DNA of 45,533 nt. Source: Collinsella aerofaciens (lineage in GTDB: Bacteria; Actinomycetota; Coriobacteriia; Coriobacteriales; Coriobacteriaceae). Below, in pieces: positions 23,871 through 32,208 of the stretch. The stretch spans positions 1 to 45,533 of the forward strand of contig NZ_JAHONA010000017.1 of NCBI RefSeq assembly GCF_019131995.1. The letters run 5' to 3'. Position 1 is the first letter of the stretch. Every line of letters begins with the position of its first letter. The notes under the pieces were generated by a model that did not search any database, was not told the DNA's origin, and saw only the letters and a list, made by a program, of their open reading frames with translations. The position numbers and the translations under genes were made by a program.

Positions 23871-24422
23871 ATGCTCGTGTGGTATGTGATCCAGGTCATT
23901 AACGGTCGCGAAGACGTAATGCGTGAGCGCATCGAGCGCGTGGTGCCGGCTGGCGCCATGGAGGAGCTCTTTTACCCCCAATTTCTAACCGAGATCAAAG
24001 TACACGGCGAATGGGTCAATACAACCAAGCCGCTCTTTCCCGGTTATCTTATCTGCGACACGGCAGATCCCCGCACCGTGCAACAGTATCTGCTGCGCAT
24101 GGACGACTTTGCCCGGGTGCTTGCCCAGGACCGTCAGTTTGTGCCGCTGGCAAAAGAAGAGGTCCAGCTTATTGGCAGCTTTACGCACAGGGGAGACCGC
24201 GTAGTGCCCATGAGCGAGGCCCTAAAAGATGGCGATCAGGTCGTAGTAACGGCTGGTCCGCTGCTGGGCCACGAAGGCCTTATCAAAACCATTAACAGAC
24301 GCAAGAGCACTGCTTATTTGGAGCTCAACCTGTGCGGCCGGCGCGTAACCACCCGCGTTGGCCTCGCGGTGCTTTCAAACGAGCAGCGCGTCATGCGCAA
24401 CATCAAAAAGGCAATCGCCTAG
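23871..24422 (+). CDS. loaP: LoaP/NusG-family transcription antiterminator
   Basis: A specialised NusG paralogue that binds elongating RNA polymerase and promotes reading through terminators in long biosynthetic operons. The 183-residue protein has an NGN domain starting WYVIQVINGRED and including PLFPGYLICD near residue 60, and a C-terminal KOW domain (VVVTAGPLLGHEGLIKTINR, about residues 123-142). The WYVIQV start and the location as first gene of a polysaccharide operon fit LoaP better than housekeeping NusG; an RfaH-like assignment is the alternative. The start may be ATG 23871 or GTG 23877; the latter is better spaced (8 nt) from AAGGGGG and gives the family-typical MWYVIQV. Confidence 0.85.
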   Translation: MLVWYVIQVINGREDVMRERIERVVPAGAMEELFYPQFLTEIKVHGEWVNTTKPLFPGYLICDTADPRTVQQYLLRMDDFARVLAQDRQFVPLAKEEVQLIGSFTHRGDRVVPMSEALKDGDQVVVTAGPLLGHEGLIKTINRRKSTAYLELNLCGRRVTTRVGLAVLSNEQRVMRNIKKAIA

Positions 24423-24476
24423 CTGCTGGCGGTCGCCACACAGAACAGGGAGGATCCCCGACCCGGGGACGAAGTC

Positions 24477-25238
24477 TTGGAAGAAAACGTGTCGGATAAA
24501 ACTCAATTTGCAACGGATGCGCCTGCGGGGGCAGCGCTCATTGCTCAGGCCATGGACCGACGCGAGGGCGCCGGCCGCTACAAGGCCATGCAGTCCATCA
24601 TGGACTGGGATCGTTCGCGCTTGGTCTACCGCGCCGTTAAGCGCGCCTTTGACGTCGTGTTCAGCGGCTGCGTGCTGGCCGTCATCGCCGTTCCCAGCCT
24701 TGTGCTTGCCGCGGCCATCCGCCTTGAGAGCGAGGGCAACCCCTTCTACAGCCAGATCCGCGTGGGCCAGACTCGACCCGACGGCAGCTTGACTACTTTC
24801 CGCATGTGGAAGTTCCGAAGTATGTACAAGGACGCCGACAAGCGCCTCGCCGAGCTCAAGGAGCGCAACGAGATCGCCGGCGCCATGTTCAAGATGAGGG
24901 AGGACCCGCGCGTCACCAAGATCGGGAAGTTCATCCGCAAGCACTCTATCGACGAATTCCCGCAGTTCCTGAACGTGTTCCTGGGGCAGATGTCCGTCGT
25001 GGGCCCGCGCCCGCCGCTGCCCAACGAGGTCGCGGAGTACACCGAGTACGACCTGCAGCGCCTGGCCGTGAAGCCCGGGATCACCGGCTGGTGGCAGGTG
25101 ACGGAGCGCAATTCGATCGGGTTCGACGGCATGGTCCGCCGAGACCTGGAGTACATCGCCAACCGGGGCATTTTTACCGACCTCAAGATCGTTGTCCTCA
25201 CGGTGATCGAGGTCATCACCGGTAAGGGTGCGTGCTAA
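24477..25238 (+). CDS. Polyprenyl-phosphate sugar-1-phosphate transferase (initiating transferase)
   Basis: Starts assembly of the repeat unit by moving a sugar 1-phosphate onto undecaprenyl phosphate at the inner membrane face. The 253-residue protein has an N-terminal extension, one membrane segment (VVFSGCVLAVIAVPSLVLAA, about 60-80) and the conserved catalytic domain: TFRMWKFRSM, KHSIDEFPQFLNVFLGQMSV, VGPRPPLPNEV and KPGITGWWQV. It belongs to the short WcaJ/EpsL-type group. Start codons are weak (TTG 24477 or GTG 24489). A short CCCCG/CGGGG hairpin lies in the 54-nt gap after the antiterminator gene. The 3' end overlaps the next gene (TAATG). Confidence 0.92.
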   Translation: MEENVSDKTQFATDAPAGAALIAQAMDRREGAGRYKAMQSIMDWDRSRLVYRAVKRAFDVVFSGCVLAVIAVPSLVLAAAIRLESEGNPFYSQIRVGQTRPDGSLTTFRMWKFRSMYKDADKRLAELKERNEIAGAMFKMREDPRVTKIGKFIRKHSIDEFPQFLNVFLGQMSVVGPRPPLPNEVAEYTEYDLQRLAVKPGITGWWQVTERNSIGFDGMVRRDLEYIANRGIFTDLKIVVLTVIEVITGKGAC

Positions 25239-26014
25239 TGCTTCAGGACTATTCTAAATTCGTTGAGCTCAAGCGCGTTCCCGTAATCGATGTTCCGATC
25301 ACGGGAACCAATATGTCTGAGTGTGTCGAGTTTCTCACTCGCCATATAGATGAGCTACATGGCGAATATATTTGCGTTTCCAATGCTCATACCTCGGTTA
25401 TGGCCCATGACGACCCTTCCTATTGGGCCTGCCAAGCTGACTCCCTCATGTCCGTTCCCGACGGCAAGCCTTTATCTGTCGTCGGACGTAAAACAATAGA
25501 GTCTATGGGGCGTGTAACTGGACCCGATCTGATGCGAGAGATATTCAATATTTCCTTGCAGCAAGGATGGAGCCATTACTTCTACGGTAACGAGCAGAAG
25601 AATCTCGACGCCCTCAAAAATTCACTTCAAGAGGAATATCCAGGCCTGGAAATCGCTGGCATGGAGCCTTCGGTTTTCCGACCGCTCTCCGACAGCGAGA
25701 AGCGAGACCTTTCGCGACGTATCGCTGATTCGGATGCAGACTTCGCATGGATTGCTCTTGGCGCGCCCCGTCAAGAAGTTCTTATGCGCGAGCTCAAGGG
25801 AGGGCCGCAACCGTTGATGATCGGTGTTGGCGGAGCGTTCAACGTTCTCGCCGGCGTGGTGCCAGAGGCGCCGATGTGGATGCAAAACCTGAGTCTCGAG
25901 TGGCTATACAGACTTATTCAAGAGCCGAAGCGGCTTTTCAAACGATACCTCGTAACTAATACGAAATTTCTCTTTTACCAGTTTACAAAAGCCAAACGTA
26001 AGGAAGGCAAATAG
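25238..26014 (+). CDS. WecG/TagA/CpsF-family glycosyltransferase
   Basis: GT26 enzyme, 258 residues, which typically adds the second sugar (often N-acetylmannosamine) to a lipid-linked first sugar. Family features are VSNAHTSVMAHDD, the conserved SVPDGKPLSVVGR, RVTGPDLM, and the C-terminal GAPRQEVLM, GVGGAFNVLAG and APMWMQNLSLEWLYRL. The ATG overlaps the stop codon of the initiating transferase (TAATG), with GTAAGGG upstream, so the two are translationally coupled; this pairing suits consecutive steps. Base composition is more AT-rich than that of the following capEFG genes. Confidence 0.9.
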   Translation: MLQDYSKFVELKRVPVIDVPITGTNMSECVEFLTRHIDELHGEYICVSNAHTSVMAHDDPSYWACQADSLMSVPDGKPLSVVGRKTIESMGRVTGPDLMREIFNISLQQGWSHYFYGNEQKNLDALKNSLQEEYPGLEIAGMEPSVFRPLSDSEKRDLSRRIADSDADFAWIALGAPRQEVLMRELKGGPQPLMIGVGGAFNVLAGVVPEAPMWMQNLSLEWLYRLIQEPKRLFKRYLVTNTKFLFYQFTKAKRKEGK

Positions 26015-27073
26015 ATGAACGATTCGACCACCTTTAAAGATAAAACCCTGATGATCACGGGCGGCACCGGCTCGTTCGGCAACACCGTGCTCAAGCACTT
26101 CATGAACACCGACCTGGCCGAGATCCGCATCTTCTCGCGTGACGAGAAGAAGCAGGACGACATGCGCCACCGCCTGCAGGAGAGGTCGCCCGAGCTCGCC
26201 TCCAAGGTCCGCTTCTTCATCGGCGACGTCCGCAACGCCCAGAGCGTGCGCGACGCCATGCACGGCGTGGACTACATCTTCCACGCCGCCGCCCTGAAGC
26301 AGGTTCCCTCCTGTGAGTTCTTCCCCATGGAGGCCGTGCGCACCAACGTCATCGGCACGGACAATGTCCTGCACGCCGCGATCGAGGAGGGCGTGGACCG
26401 CGTCGTGTGCCTGTCCACCGACAAGGCGGCCTACCCCATCAACGCCATGGGCAAGTCCAAGGCCATGATGGAGTCCATCATCTACGCCAACGCCCGCAAC
26501 GGCGCCGGCCGCACTACCATCTGCTGCACCCGCTACGGCAACGTCATGTGCTCGCGCGGCAGCGTCATCCCGCTGTTCATCGACCGCATCCGCAAGGGCG
26601 AGCCGCTGACGGTCACCGACCCCAACATGACCCGCTTCCTCATGAACCTGGACGAGGCCGTGGACCTGGTGCAGTTCGCCTTCGAGCACGCCAACCCCGG
26701 CGACCTGTTCATCCAGAAGGCCCCTGCCTCCACCATCGGCGACCTCGCCGAGGCCGTGCAGGAGGTCTTCGGCCGCGTGGGCACCCAGGTCATCGGCACC
26801 CGCCACGGCGAGAAACTCTTCGAGACCCTCATGACCCGCGAGGAGCGACTGCGCGCCGAGGACATGGGCGGCTACTACCGCGTGGCCTGCGACTCGCGCG
26901 ACCTGAACTACGACAAGTTCGTCGTGGACGGCGAGGTGGAGACCCAGGCCGACGAGTCCTACACCTCCCACAACACGGAGCGTCTCGACGTTGCGGGCAC
27001 CATCGCCAAGATCAAGACCGCCGAGTACGTGCAGCTGGCCCTGGAGGGCCGCGAGCACGAGGCGGTGCAGTAG
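26015..27073 (+). CDS. capE: UDP-GlcNAc 4,6-dehydratase/5-epimerase (CapE/FnlA type)
   Basis: First enzyme of UDP-N-acetyl-L-fucosamine synthesis. The 352-residue extended SDR has the NAD(P)-binding TGGTGSFGNTV at residues 12-22, HAAALKQVPSCE, and the active-site region STDKAAYPINAMGKSK, in which the usual Tyr of YxxxK is Met, as in other CapE-type enzymes. AAGGAAGG precedes the ATG, which directly follows the preceding stop codon. It is followed immediately by capF and capG in pathway order. Codons are very GC-rich with C-ending bias, in contrast to the preceding gene. Confidence 0.92.
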   Translation: MNDSTTFKDKTLMITGGTGSFGNTVLKHFMNTDLAEIRIFSRDEKKQDDMRHRLQERSPELASKVRFFIGDVRNAQSVRDAMHGVDYIFHAAALKQVPSCEFFPMEAVRTNVIGTDNVLHAAIEEGVDRVVCLSTDKAAYPINAMGKSKAMMESIIYANARNGAGRTTICCTRYGNVMCSRGSVIPLFIDRIRKGEPLTVTDPNMTRFLMNLDEAVDLVQFAFEHANPGDLFIQKAPASTIGDLAEAVQEVFGRVGTQVIGTRHGEKLFETLMTREERLRAEDMGGYYRVACDSRDLNYDKFVVDGEVETQADESYTSHNTERLDVAGTIAKIKTAEYVQLALEGREHEAVQ

Positions 27074-27074
27074 G

Positions 27075-28292
27075 GTGCGCGTCCTCGTCACCGGCGCGAA
27101 GGGGTTCGTGGGCAGGAACCTCTGCTGCGCCCTCAAGAACATAAGGGACGGCAAGGACCGCCGCGCCAAATACCAGCAACTCCTTCCCCTCGAGGTCATG
27201 GAGTACGACGTCGACTCGACCCAGGAGGAGCTGGAGGACTTCTGCTCCCGCGCGGACTTCGTCTTCAACCTGGCCGGCGTCAACCGCCCAAAGGAGCAAT
27301 CCGAGTTCATGGAGGGCAACTTCGGGTTCGCCTCCACGCTGTTGGACGCCCTCGAGCGCCACGGGAATAAGTGCCCCGTCATGCTCTCCAGCTCCGCGCA
27401 GGCGAGCCTGTCGGGCCGCTTCGAGGGCTCGGTCTACGGCGAGTCGAAGCTGGCGGGGGAGGGCCTGTTCCGCGAGTACTCCGAGAGGACCGGAACGCCC
27501 GTGCTCATCTACCGCTTCCCCAACCTCTACGGCAAGTGGTGCCGCCCGCGCTACAACTCCGCCGTGGCCACCTTCTGCGACGCCGTCGCCAACGGCCGCC
27601 CCTACACCGTCAACGACCCCACCGTCGAGCTGGAGCTTCTCTACATCGACGACCTCGTCGACGAGATGTTGGACGCCCTGCTTGGCGAGGAGCACCGCTG
27701 CGGCTACGAGGGGCTGGAGCGCGTCGACGGTGACGGGTTCTGCTACGTTCCCGGGACCGACGTGAAGACCCTGGGCGAGATCGTCTACCTGCTGGGCACT
27801 TTCCGAGACAGCCGCGAGACGCTCTCGGTGCCCGACCTCGCGGAGGGCTCCTTCTCCAAGAAGCTCTGGAGCACGTTCCTGTCCTACTACGAGCCGGGGA
27901 ACTTCTCCTATGGCCTCAAGCCCAACGTGGACGCGCGCGGCTCGTTCACCGAGTTCCTGCGCACGCCCGAGCGCGGCCAGGTCTCGATCAACGTGTCCAG
28001 GCCCGGGATCACCAAGGGCAACCACTGGCACATGAGCAAGTGGGAGAGGTTTCTGGTGGTGTCCGGCACCGCGTCGATCAAGCTCAGGAAGGTGGGGGAG
28101 GACGCCGACGGCAACCCGTTCCCCGTCGACGAGTATGTCGTCTCGGGTTCCGACATGCGGGCCGTGGAGATGATTCCCGGCTACACGCACTCCATCACCA
28201 ACCTGTCCGACACCGAGGACCTCGTGACGGTCATGTGGGCCAACGAGCCCTTCGACCCCGAGAACCCCGACACCTACTACGAGGAGGTCTAA
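27075..28292 (+). CDS. capF: CapF/FnlB bifunctional reductase (UDP-FucNAc pathway)
   Basis: Second enzyme of UDP-L-FucNAc synthesis; the family reduces and epimerises the CapE product. The 405-residue protein begins MRVLVTGAKGFVGRNL (GTG start at 27075, 1 nt after the capE stop). It has an SDR domain (about 1-285, with SSSAQASLSG and SVYGESKLAGE) and a C-terminal cupin domain containing GNHWHMSKWERFLVV, whose His residues can bind metal, and PGYTHSI. The domain order matches known CapF. High GC content, as in capE and capG. Confidence 0.93.
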   Translation: MRVLVTGAKGFVGRNLCCALKNIRDGKDRRAKYQQLLPLEVMEYDVDSTQEELEDFCSRADFVFNLAGVNRPKEQSEFMEGNFGFASTLLDALERHGNKCPVMLSSSAQASLSGRFEGSVYGESKLAGEGLFREYSERTGTPVLIYRFPNLYGKWCRPRYNSAVATFCDAVANGRPYTVNDPTVELELLYIDDLVDEMLDALLGEEHRCGYEGLERVDGDGFCYVPGTDVKTLGEIVYLLGTFRDSRETLSVPDLAEGSFSKKLWSTFLSYYEPGNFSYGLKPNVDARGSFTEFLRTPERGQVSINVSRPGITKGNHWHMSKWERFLVVSGTASIKLRKVGEDADGNPFPVDEYVVSGSDMRAVEMIPGYTHSITNLSDTEDLVTVMWANEPFDPENPDTYYEEV

Positions 28293-28296
28293 CCGC

Positions 28297-29478
28297 ATGG
28301 GCAAGGACTATTCCGATATCGAATTCAAAGACGACGGCCGCCTGAAGCTCCTGATCATCGTGGGCACCCGCCCCGAGGTCATCCGCCTGTCCGAGGTCAT
28401 CAAGAAGTGCCGCCGCCACTTCGACTGCCTGCTGGCGCACACCGGCCAGAACTACGACTACACGCTCAACGGCATCTTCTTCCGCGACCTGTCGCTGGAC
28501 GACCCGGACGTCTACCTGGACGCCGTGGGCGCGGACCTGGGCGAGACCGTGGGCAACATCATCGCGGCCTCGTACAAGCTGATGGTCCAGGTCCAGCCCG
28601 ACGCGCTGCTGATCCTGGGCGACACCAACAGCTGCCTGTCCGCCATCGCGGCAAAGCGCCTGCACATCCCCATCTTCCACATGGAGGCCGGCAACCGCTG
28701 CAAGGACGAGTGCCTGCCCGAGGAGACCAACCGCCGCATCGTCGACGTGATCTCCGACGTCAACCTGGCCTACTCCGAGCACGCCCGCCGCTACCTGAAG
28801 GACACCGGCTGCGCCCCCGAGCGCACCTACGTCACGGGGTCTCCCATGGCCGAGGTCCTGCGCGCCAACCTTGAGAAGATCGAGGCCTCCGACGTCCTCT
28901 CCGAGCTCGGCCTGGAGCCCAAGCGCTACATGCTGCTTTCCGCCCACCGCGAGGAGAATATCGACACCGAGGCGAACTTCACGAGCCTGTTCACCGCCAT
29001 CAACGCCCTGGCCGAGAAGTACGACATGCCGATCCTGTACTCCTGCCACCCGCGCTCCCGCAAGCGCCTGGAGGCCACCGGCTTCAAGCTGGACCCGCGC
29101 GTGTGCATGCACGAGCCCATGGGCTTCCACGACTACAACTGCCTGCAGATGAACGCCTTCGCCGTGGTGTCCGACTCCGGCACCCTGCCCGAGGAGTCCA
29201 GCTTCTTCGCGAGCGTCGGGCATCCGTTCCCGGCGGTGTGTATCCGCACCTCCACCGAGCGCCCGGAGGCGCTGGACAAGGCATGCTTCACGCTGGCCGG
29301 CATCTCCGAGAGGGGGCTGCTGCAGGCGGTCCACACCGCCGTCGAGCTCGACGCGGAGGGGTCGCTGCCCGAGGCGCCCGTGCCCGACTACGCCGACGAG
29401 ACCGTCTCCACCAAGGTCGTCAAGATCATCCAGAGCTACACCGGCGTCGTGGACAAGATGGTGTGGAGGAAATCTTAG
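28297..29478 (+). CDS. capG: UDP-N-acetylglucosamine 2-epimerase family protein CapG/FnlC
   Basis: Third enzyme of UDP-N-acetyl-L-fucosamine synthesis, C2 epimerisation. The 393-residue GT-B-fold epimerase shows [15 protein letters not shown] near residue 23, [39 protein letters not shown] and [14 protein letters not shown]. The ATG at 28297 has AGGAGG just upstream. With capE and capF it forms a three-gene cassette of uniform, very GC-rich composition, which ends sharply at the next gene. Confidence 0.93.
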   Translation: MGKDYSDIEFKDDGRLKLLIIVGTRPEVIRLSEVIKKCRRHFDCLLAHTGQNYDYTLNGIFFRDLSLDDPDVYLDAVGADLGETVGNIIAASYKLMVQVQPDALLILGDTNSCLSAIAAKRLHIPIFHMEAGNRCKDECLPEETNRRIVDVISDVNLAYSEHARRYLKDTGCAPERTYVTGSPMAEVLRANLEKIEASDVLSELGLEPKRYMLLSAHREENIDTEANFTSLFTAINALAEKYDMPILYSCHPRSRKRLEATGFKLDPRVCMHEPMGFHDYNCLQMNAFAVVSDSGTLPEESSFFASVGHPFPAVCIRTSTERPEALDKACFTLAGISERGLLQAVHTAVELDAEGSLPEAPVPDYADETVSTKVVKIIQSYTGVVDKMVWRKS

Positions 29479-29480
29479 CC

Positions 29481-29975
29481 ATGGGCGCTGGGTACAGATT
29501 GCTTGATGGTATCTCGCGAGCTTATAACAAATTGCTCTTGCTCCCTGCCCTACGTCGCTCCTTTGCATCATGCGGTAAAAACGTAACTATCGGTCGTCGT
29601 AGTGAAATTCAGGGGATTGAAAATATTTACATGGGACATGATGTATATATTGGCCCAGGAGCAACGTTTCTGACGACCCGTGCGAAGATTCATATCGGCA
29701 ATTACGTCATGAGCGGCCCTCATCTTACAATTATTACTGGAGACCATCGTACAGATGTTCTCGACCGACCCATGATGACGCTTGATGAGTCGGACAAGCT
29801 TCCAGAGAATGATCAAGATGTCGTCATCGGCAATGATGTATGGATTGGCAGCGGCGTAACGATTCTTAAGGGCGTTAGAATTGCCGACCATTGTGTGATT
29901 GCAGCCGGTACGGTAGTGACAAAAGACGTTGGCCCGGAGTTTTCAATCTGGGGGGGCTTCCAGCTCGCCGTCTAA
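29481..29975 (+). CDS. Hexapeptide-repeat acyltransferase, C-terminus altered at a G7 tract
   Basis: A left-handed beta-helix O-acetyltransferase of the maltose/LPS acetyltransferase group, 164 residues as read. Hexapeptide repeats include [25 protein letters not shown] and [14 protein letters not shown], and the acceptor-binding region contains ITGDHRTDV. It probably acetylates the repeat unit. As written it ends WGGFQLAV. A -1 shift in the run of seven G (29950-29956) would instead give [12 protein letters not shown], ending at 29986, which matches the GGxPA(K/R) ending usual in this family. The start at 29481 directly follows capG. It opens the AT-richer block of the operon. Confidence 0.85.
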   Translation: MGAGYRLLDGISRAYNKLLLLPALRRSFASCGKNVTIGRRSEIQGIENIYMGHDVYIGPGATFLTTRAKIHIGNYVMSGPHLTIITGDHRTDVLDRPMMTLDESDKLPENDQDVVIGNDVWIGSGVTILKGVRIADHCVIAAGTVVTKDVGPEFSIWGGFQLAV

Positions 29976-29996
29976 GCTTTCGGTAAGAGGAAATCA

Positions 29997-31079
29997 ATGA
30001 CTAAAGGTTATCCGCACGTCCATGCAAAGGTGTTGATGGTCGGACCTGATCTCTTTCTTCACGGCGGAATCGTCTCAGTCGTGAAAGGTTATCTAGACGC
30101 AGGTCTCCCTGAGGCATGCGATGCCTTTGAGTACCTGGGGACGGGCATCGGTTCCTCAACGCTCGGTAAAACCGTCGCATTTTCCCGAGCGTTGATTCGC
30201 TATGCGATGATCATGCCATCCTATGACATTATTCATTTACATATTAGCGCCCGTGGCTCCTACAAACGTAAGTCAATTATGGCTCGTATGGCCCACAAAG
30301 CAGGCAAGTACGTAATACTCCACGACCACGATGGTGAGTTTAAGAAGGCCTTCGAAGAGGGTGGAGAATCCTACCGTCGTGATGTTAGAAAGACCTTTAG
30401 TATCGCCGACCGAGTTGTGGTTCTGTCGGAAGAGTGGCGCGACTATTTTTCAAAAAACGTTTGCGACCTGGAGAAGATTGACGTTGTTCATAACGGTGTC
30501 AAAGTTCCAGACCAGCCGTGCGCACCTTGTTCGCGTCAAGACGTCCTTTTTTTAGGACGTCTTGACGCGAACAAGAGCCCTGACGTGCTCTTGCGCGCGT
30601 CAAGAGAAATCCTGTCGCGTTTTCCCGACACCAAGGTCGTATTCGGCGGAGACGGAGAGGTCGAAAAGAATAAATCTCTTGCGTCAGAGCTCGGTATTGC
30701 CGACCGCTGCGAGTTCCACGGCTGGGTCGCGGGCGCAGAACGTGAGGAGCTCTTTGAGCGTGCCGCGGTGTACTGCCTCCCCTCCAAAAACGAGGGGCTC
30801 CCCATGAGCGTTCTTGAAGCCATGGCCAGAGGAATTCCAACTGTTGCCACTCCCGTTGGCGGAATTCCTCAAGTAATTAATGATGGTGTTAATGGCGTTC
30901 TGATTCCGGTAGATAACTATCAAGCCCTGGCCGTTGCATTGAATCATCTTCTCGAATCAAGCGAGCTTAGAAAAGAAATGGGAACTTTGGCCCGAAAAAA
31001 GATACTCAGTTCATTTGATATCAACTTGCTCTTGAGCGAAATACTCGGTATCTATTGCAATGCTGTCAGCGGTAATTAG
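29997..31079 (+). CDS. GT4-family glycosyltransferase
   Basis: A 360-residue retaining glycosyltransferase with GT-B fold. The N-terminal part has GPDLFLHGGIVSVVKGY; the C-terminal domain has DVLFLGRLDANKSPDVLL, FHGWVAGAER and the donor-binding PSKNEGLPMSVLEAMARGIPTVATPVGG, with the Glu of the EX7E motif. It should add one sugar of the repeat unit at the cytoplasmic membrane. GTAAGAGG precedes the ATG. A perfect 22-bp palindrome lies within the gene at the codons for the conserved FLGRL strand (listed separately). The next gene follows after 9 nt. Confidence 0.88.
   Translation: MTKGYPHVHAKVLMVGPDLFLHGGIVSVVKGYLDAGLPEACDAFEYLGTGIGSSTLGKTVAFSRALIRYAMIMPSYDIIHLHISARGSYKRKSIMARMAHKAGKYVILHDHDGEFKKAFEEGGESYRRDVRKTFSIADRVVVLSEEWRDYFSKNVCDLEKIDVVHNGVKVPDQPCAPCSRQDVLFLGRLDANKSPDVLLRASREILSRFPDTKVVFGGDGEVEKNKSLASELGIADRCEFHGWVAGAEREELFERAAVYCLPSKNEGLPMSVLEAMARGIPTVATPVGGIPQVINDGVNGVLIPVDNYQALAVALNHLLESSELRKEMGTLARKKILSSFDINLLLSEILGIYCNAVSGN
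30526..30575. repeat. Perfect 22-bp palindrome inside a glycosyltransferase gene
   Basis: Left arm 30526-30547 and right arm 30554-30575 are exact reverse complements, with a loop of six T. The RNA would form a very stable hairpin in the middle of the coding region. The reading frame is intact across it, and the right half encodes conserved residues (GRLDANK), so the left half is the more likely derived copy. Confidence 0.92.
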
Positions 31080-31088
31080 AGGATTAAA

Positions 31089-32174
31089 TTGAATTCAAAG
31101 AAGTTAGCACATGAAGCTGGGCACATTGTCTTTGTTCATCCTTCCTTGATGGGTGGCGGTGCCGAGCGCGTCTCTCTTGCGCTTGCATCGTACTTCGTTT
31201 CTCATGGTATTAGATTTACCTATTTCTTGACTAAAAGTAACGTTATTGAATATGAAGTGCCAGATGGAGTTGAAGTGTGTTCTGAGTTTGCAGACGCTTC
31301 GCTTAAGCCACTCGACCAGGTCAAGCTAATACGGCGTTTTGTTTCCGAACGGCCCAAAGCCACGGTGATTTCATTTTTGCCACATCAAAACATGTATACG
31401 CTTATCGCGACTATCGGACTTCCAAATAGGGTTATTGTTTCAGTGCGAAACGATCCGAGATATGATTTTCCTGGCAATAAGACCCTCCCATTCATTAGAA
31501 ACATGTTGTATCGAAGGTCCGATGCAATTGTGTTTCAGACAAAAAGCCAGGCAAGTTTAATGCCGAGATGCCTTCAGGCGAATTCAAAAATCATCTTAAA
31601 TCCAATATCTAGTGAACTTCCTGAACCGTATTCTGGGCTTAGAAGAAAAGCAATCGTCACAGCGGGACGGCTTGAACTTCAAAAAAATCACTCGATGACA
31701 ATCAGGTCATTTGCGCTATTTCATAAAAAACACCCTGAATATATTCTTGAAATCTTTGGCAAGGGAAGCCTTCAATCAGAACTAGAAAACCTTGTTCATA
31801 GCCTTGACATGGATGATTCAATCAAATTTATGGGCTTTTCTTCTGACGCTCTTTTGCACATTAGAACTGCATCGGCTTTTGTAATGTCATCAAAGTTCGA
31901 GGGTCTATCTAATTCGATGCTTGAGTCCTTGTGCATGGGGGTTCCAACAATTTGCACCAAATGTGGCGGTGGTGGAGCAGAAGCAGTTATTCGGAATGGC
32001 GTGAACGGCATTTTGGTCGATATTGATGACGATCTTGCTGAGAGCGAAGCGTTCAACAGGATCGTTGAAGATCAATCATTCTCGAATCTACTGTCTAATA
32101 ATGCCCTGATGTTAAGGCAGTCCCTATCTTTAGAAACTATTGGCAATGAATGGGCAAATCTTCTCTTTAAATAG
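31089..32174 (+). CDS. GT4-family glycosyltransferase
   Basis: A 361-residue GT-B glycosyltransferase. It has GGGAERVSLALA near residue 22 (the N-terminal glycine-rich loop), AGRLELQKNH, IFGKGSLQSELENL, and SSKFEGLSNSMLESLCMGVP in the donor-binding EX7E region. The start is TTG at 31089 with AGAGGA 5 nt upstream. It probably adds a sugar of the repeat unit; donor and linkage cannot be read from sequence. AT-rich compared with the capEFG cassette, in line with the variable part of such loci. Confidence 0.87.
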   Translation: MNSKKLAHEAGHIVFVHPSLMGGGAERVSLALASYFVSHGIRFTYFLTKSNVIEYEVPDGVEVCSEFADASLKPLDQVKLIRRFVSERPKATVISFLPHQNMYTLIATIGLPNRVIVSVRNDPRYDFPGNKTLPFIRNMLYRRSDAIVFQTKSQASLMPRCLQANSKIILNPISSELPEPYSGLRRKAIVTAGRLELQKNHSMTIRSFALFHKKHPEYILEIFGKGSLQSELENLVHSLDMDDSIKFMGFSSDALLHIRTASAFVMSSKFEGLSNSMLESLCMGVPTICTKCGGGGAEAVIRNGVNGILVDIDDDLAESEAFNRIVEDQSFSNLLSNNALMLRQSLSLETIGNEWANLLFK

Positions 32175-32208
32175 AATCGCCCAAACGTCTCCAATAAGGA
32201 AAACAGAA

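Noticed and set aside
23714..23959. Minus-strand frame overlapping the antiterminator start
   Set aside because: No family resemblance and it opposes a well-supported NusG-type gene.
29103..29480. Longer acetyltransferase beginning inside capG
   Set aside because: The extra sequence is a shadow of capG; family homology begins at the ATG at 29481.
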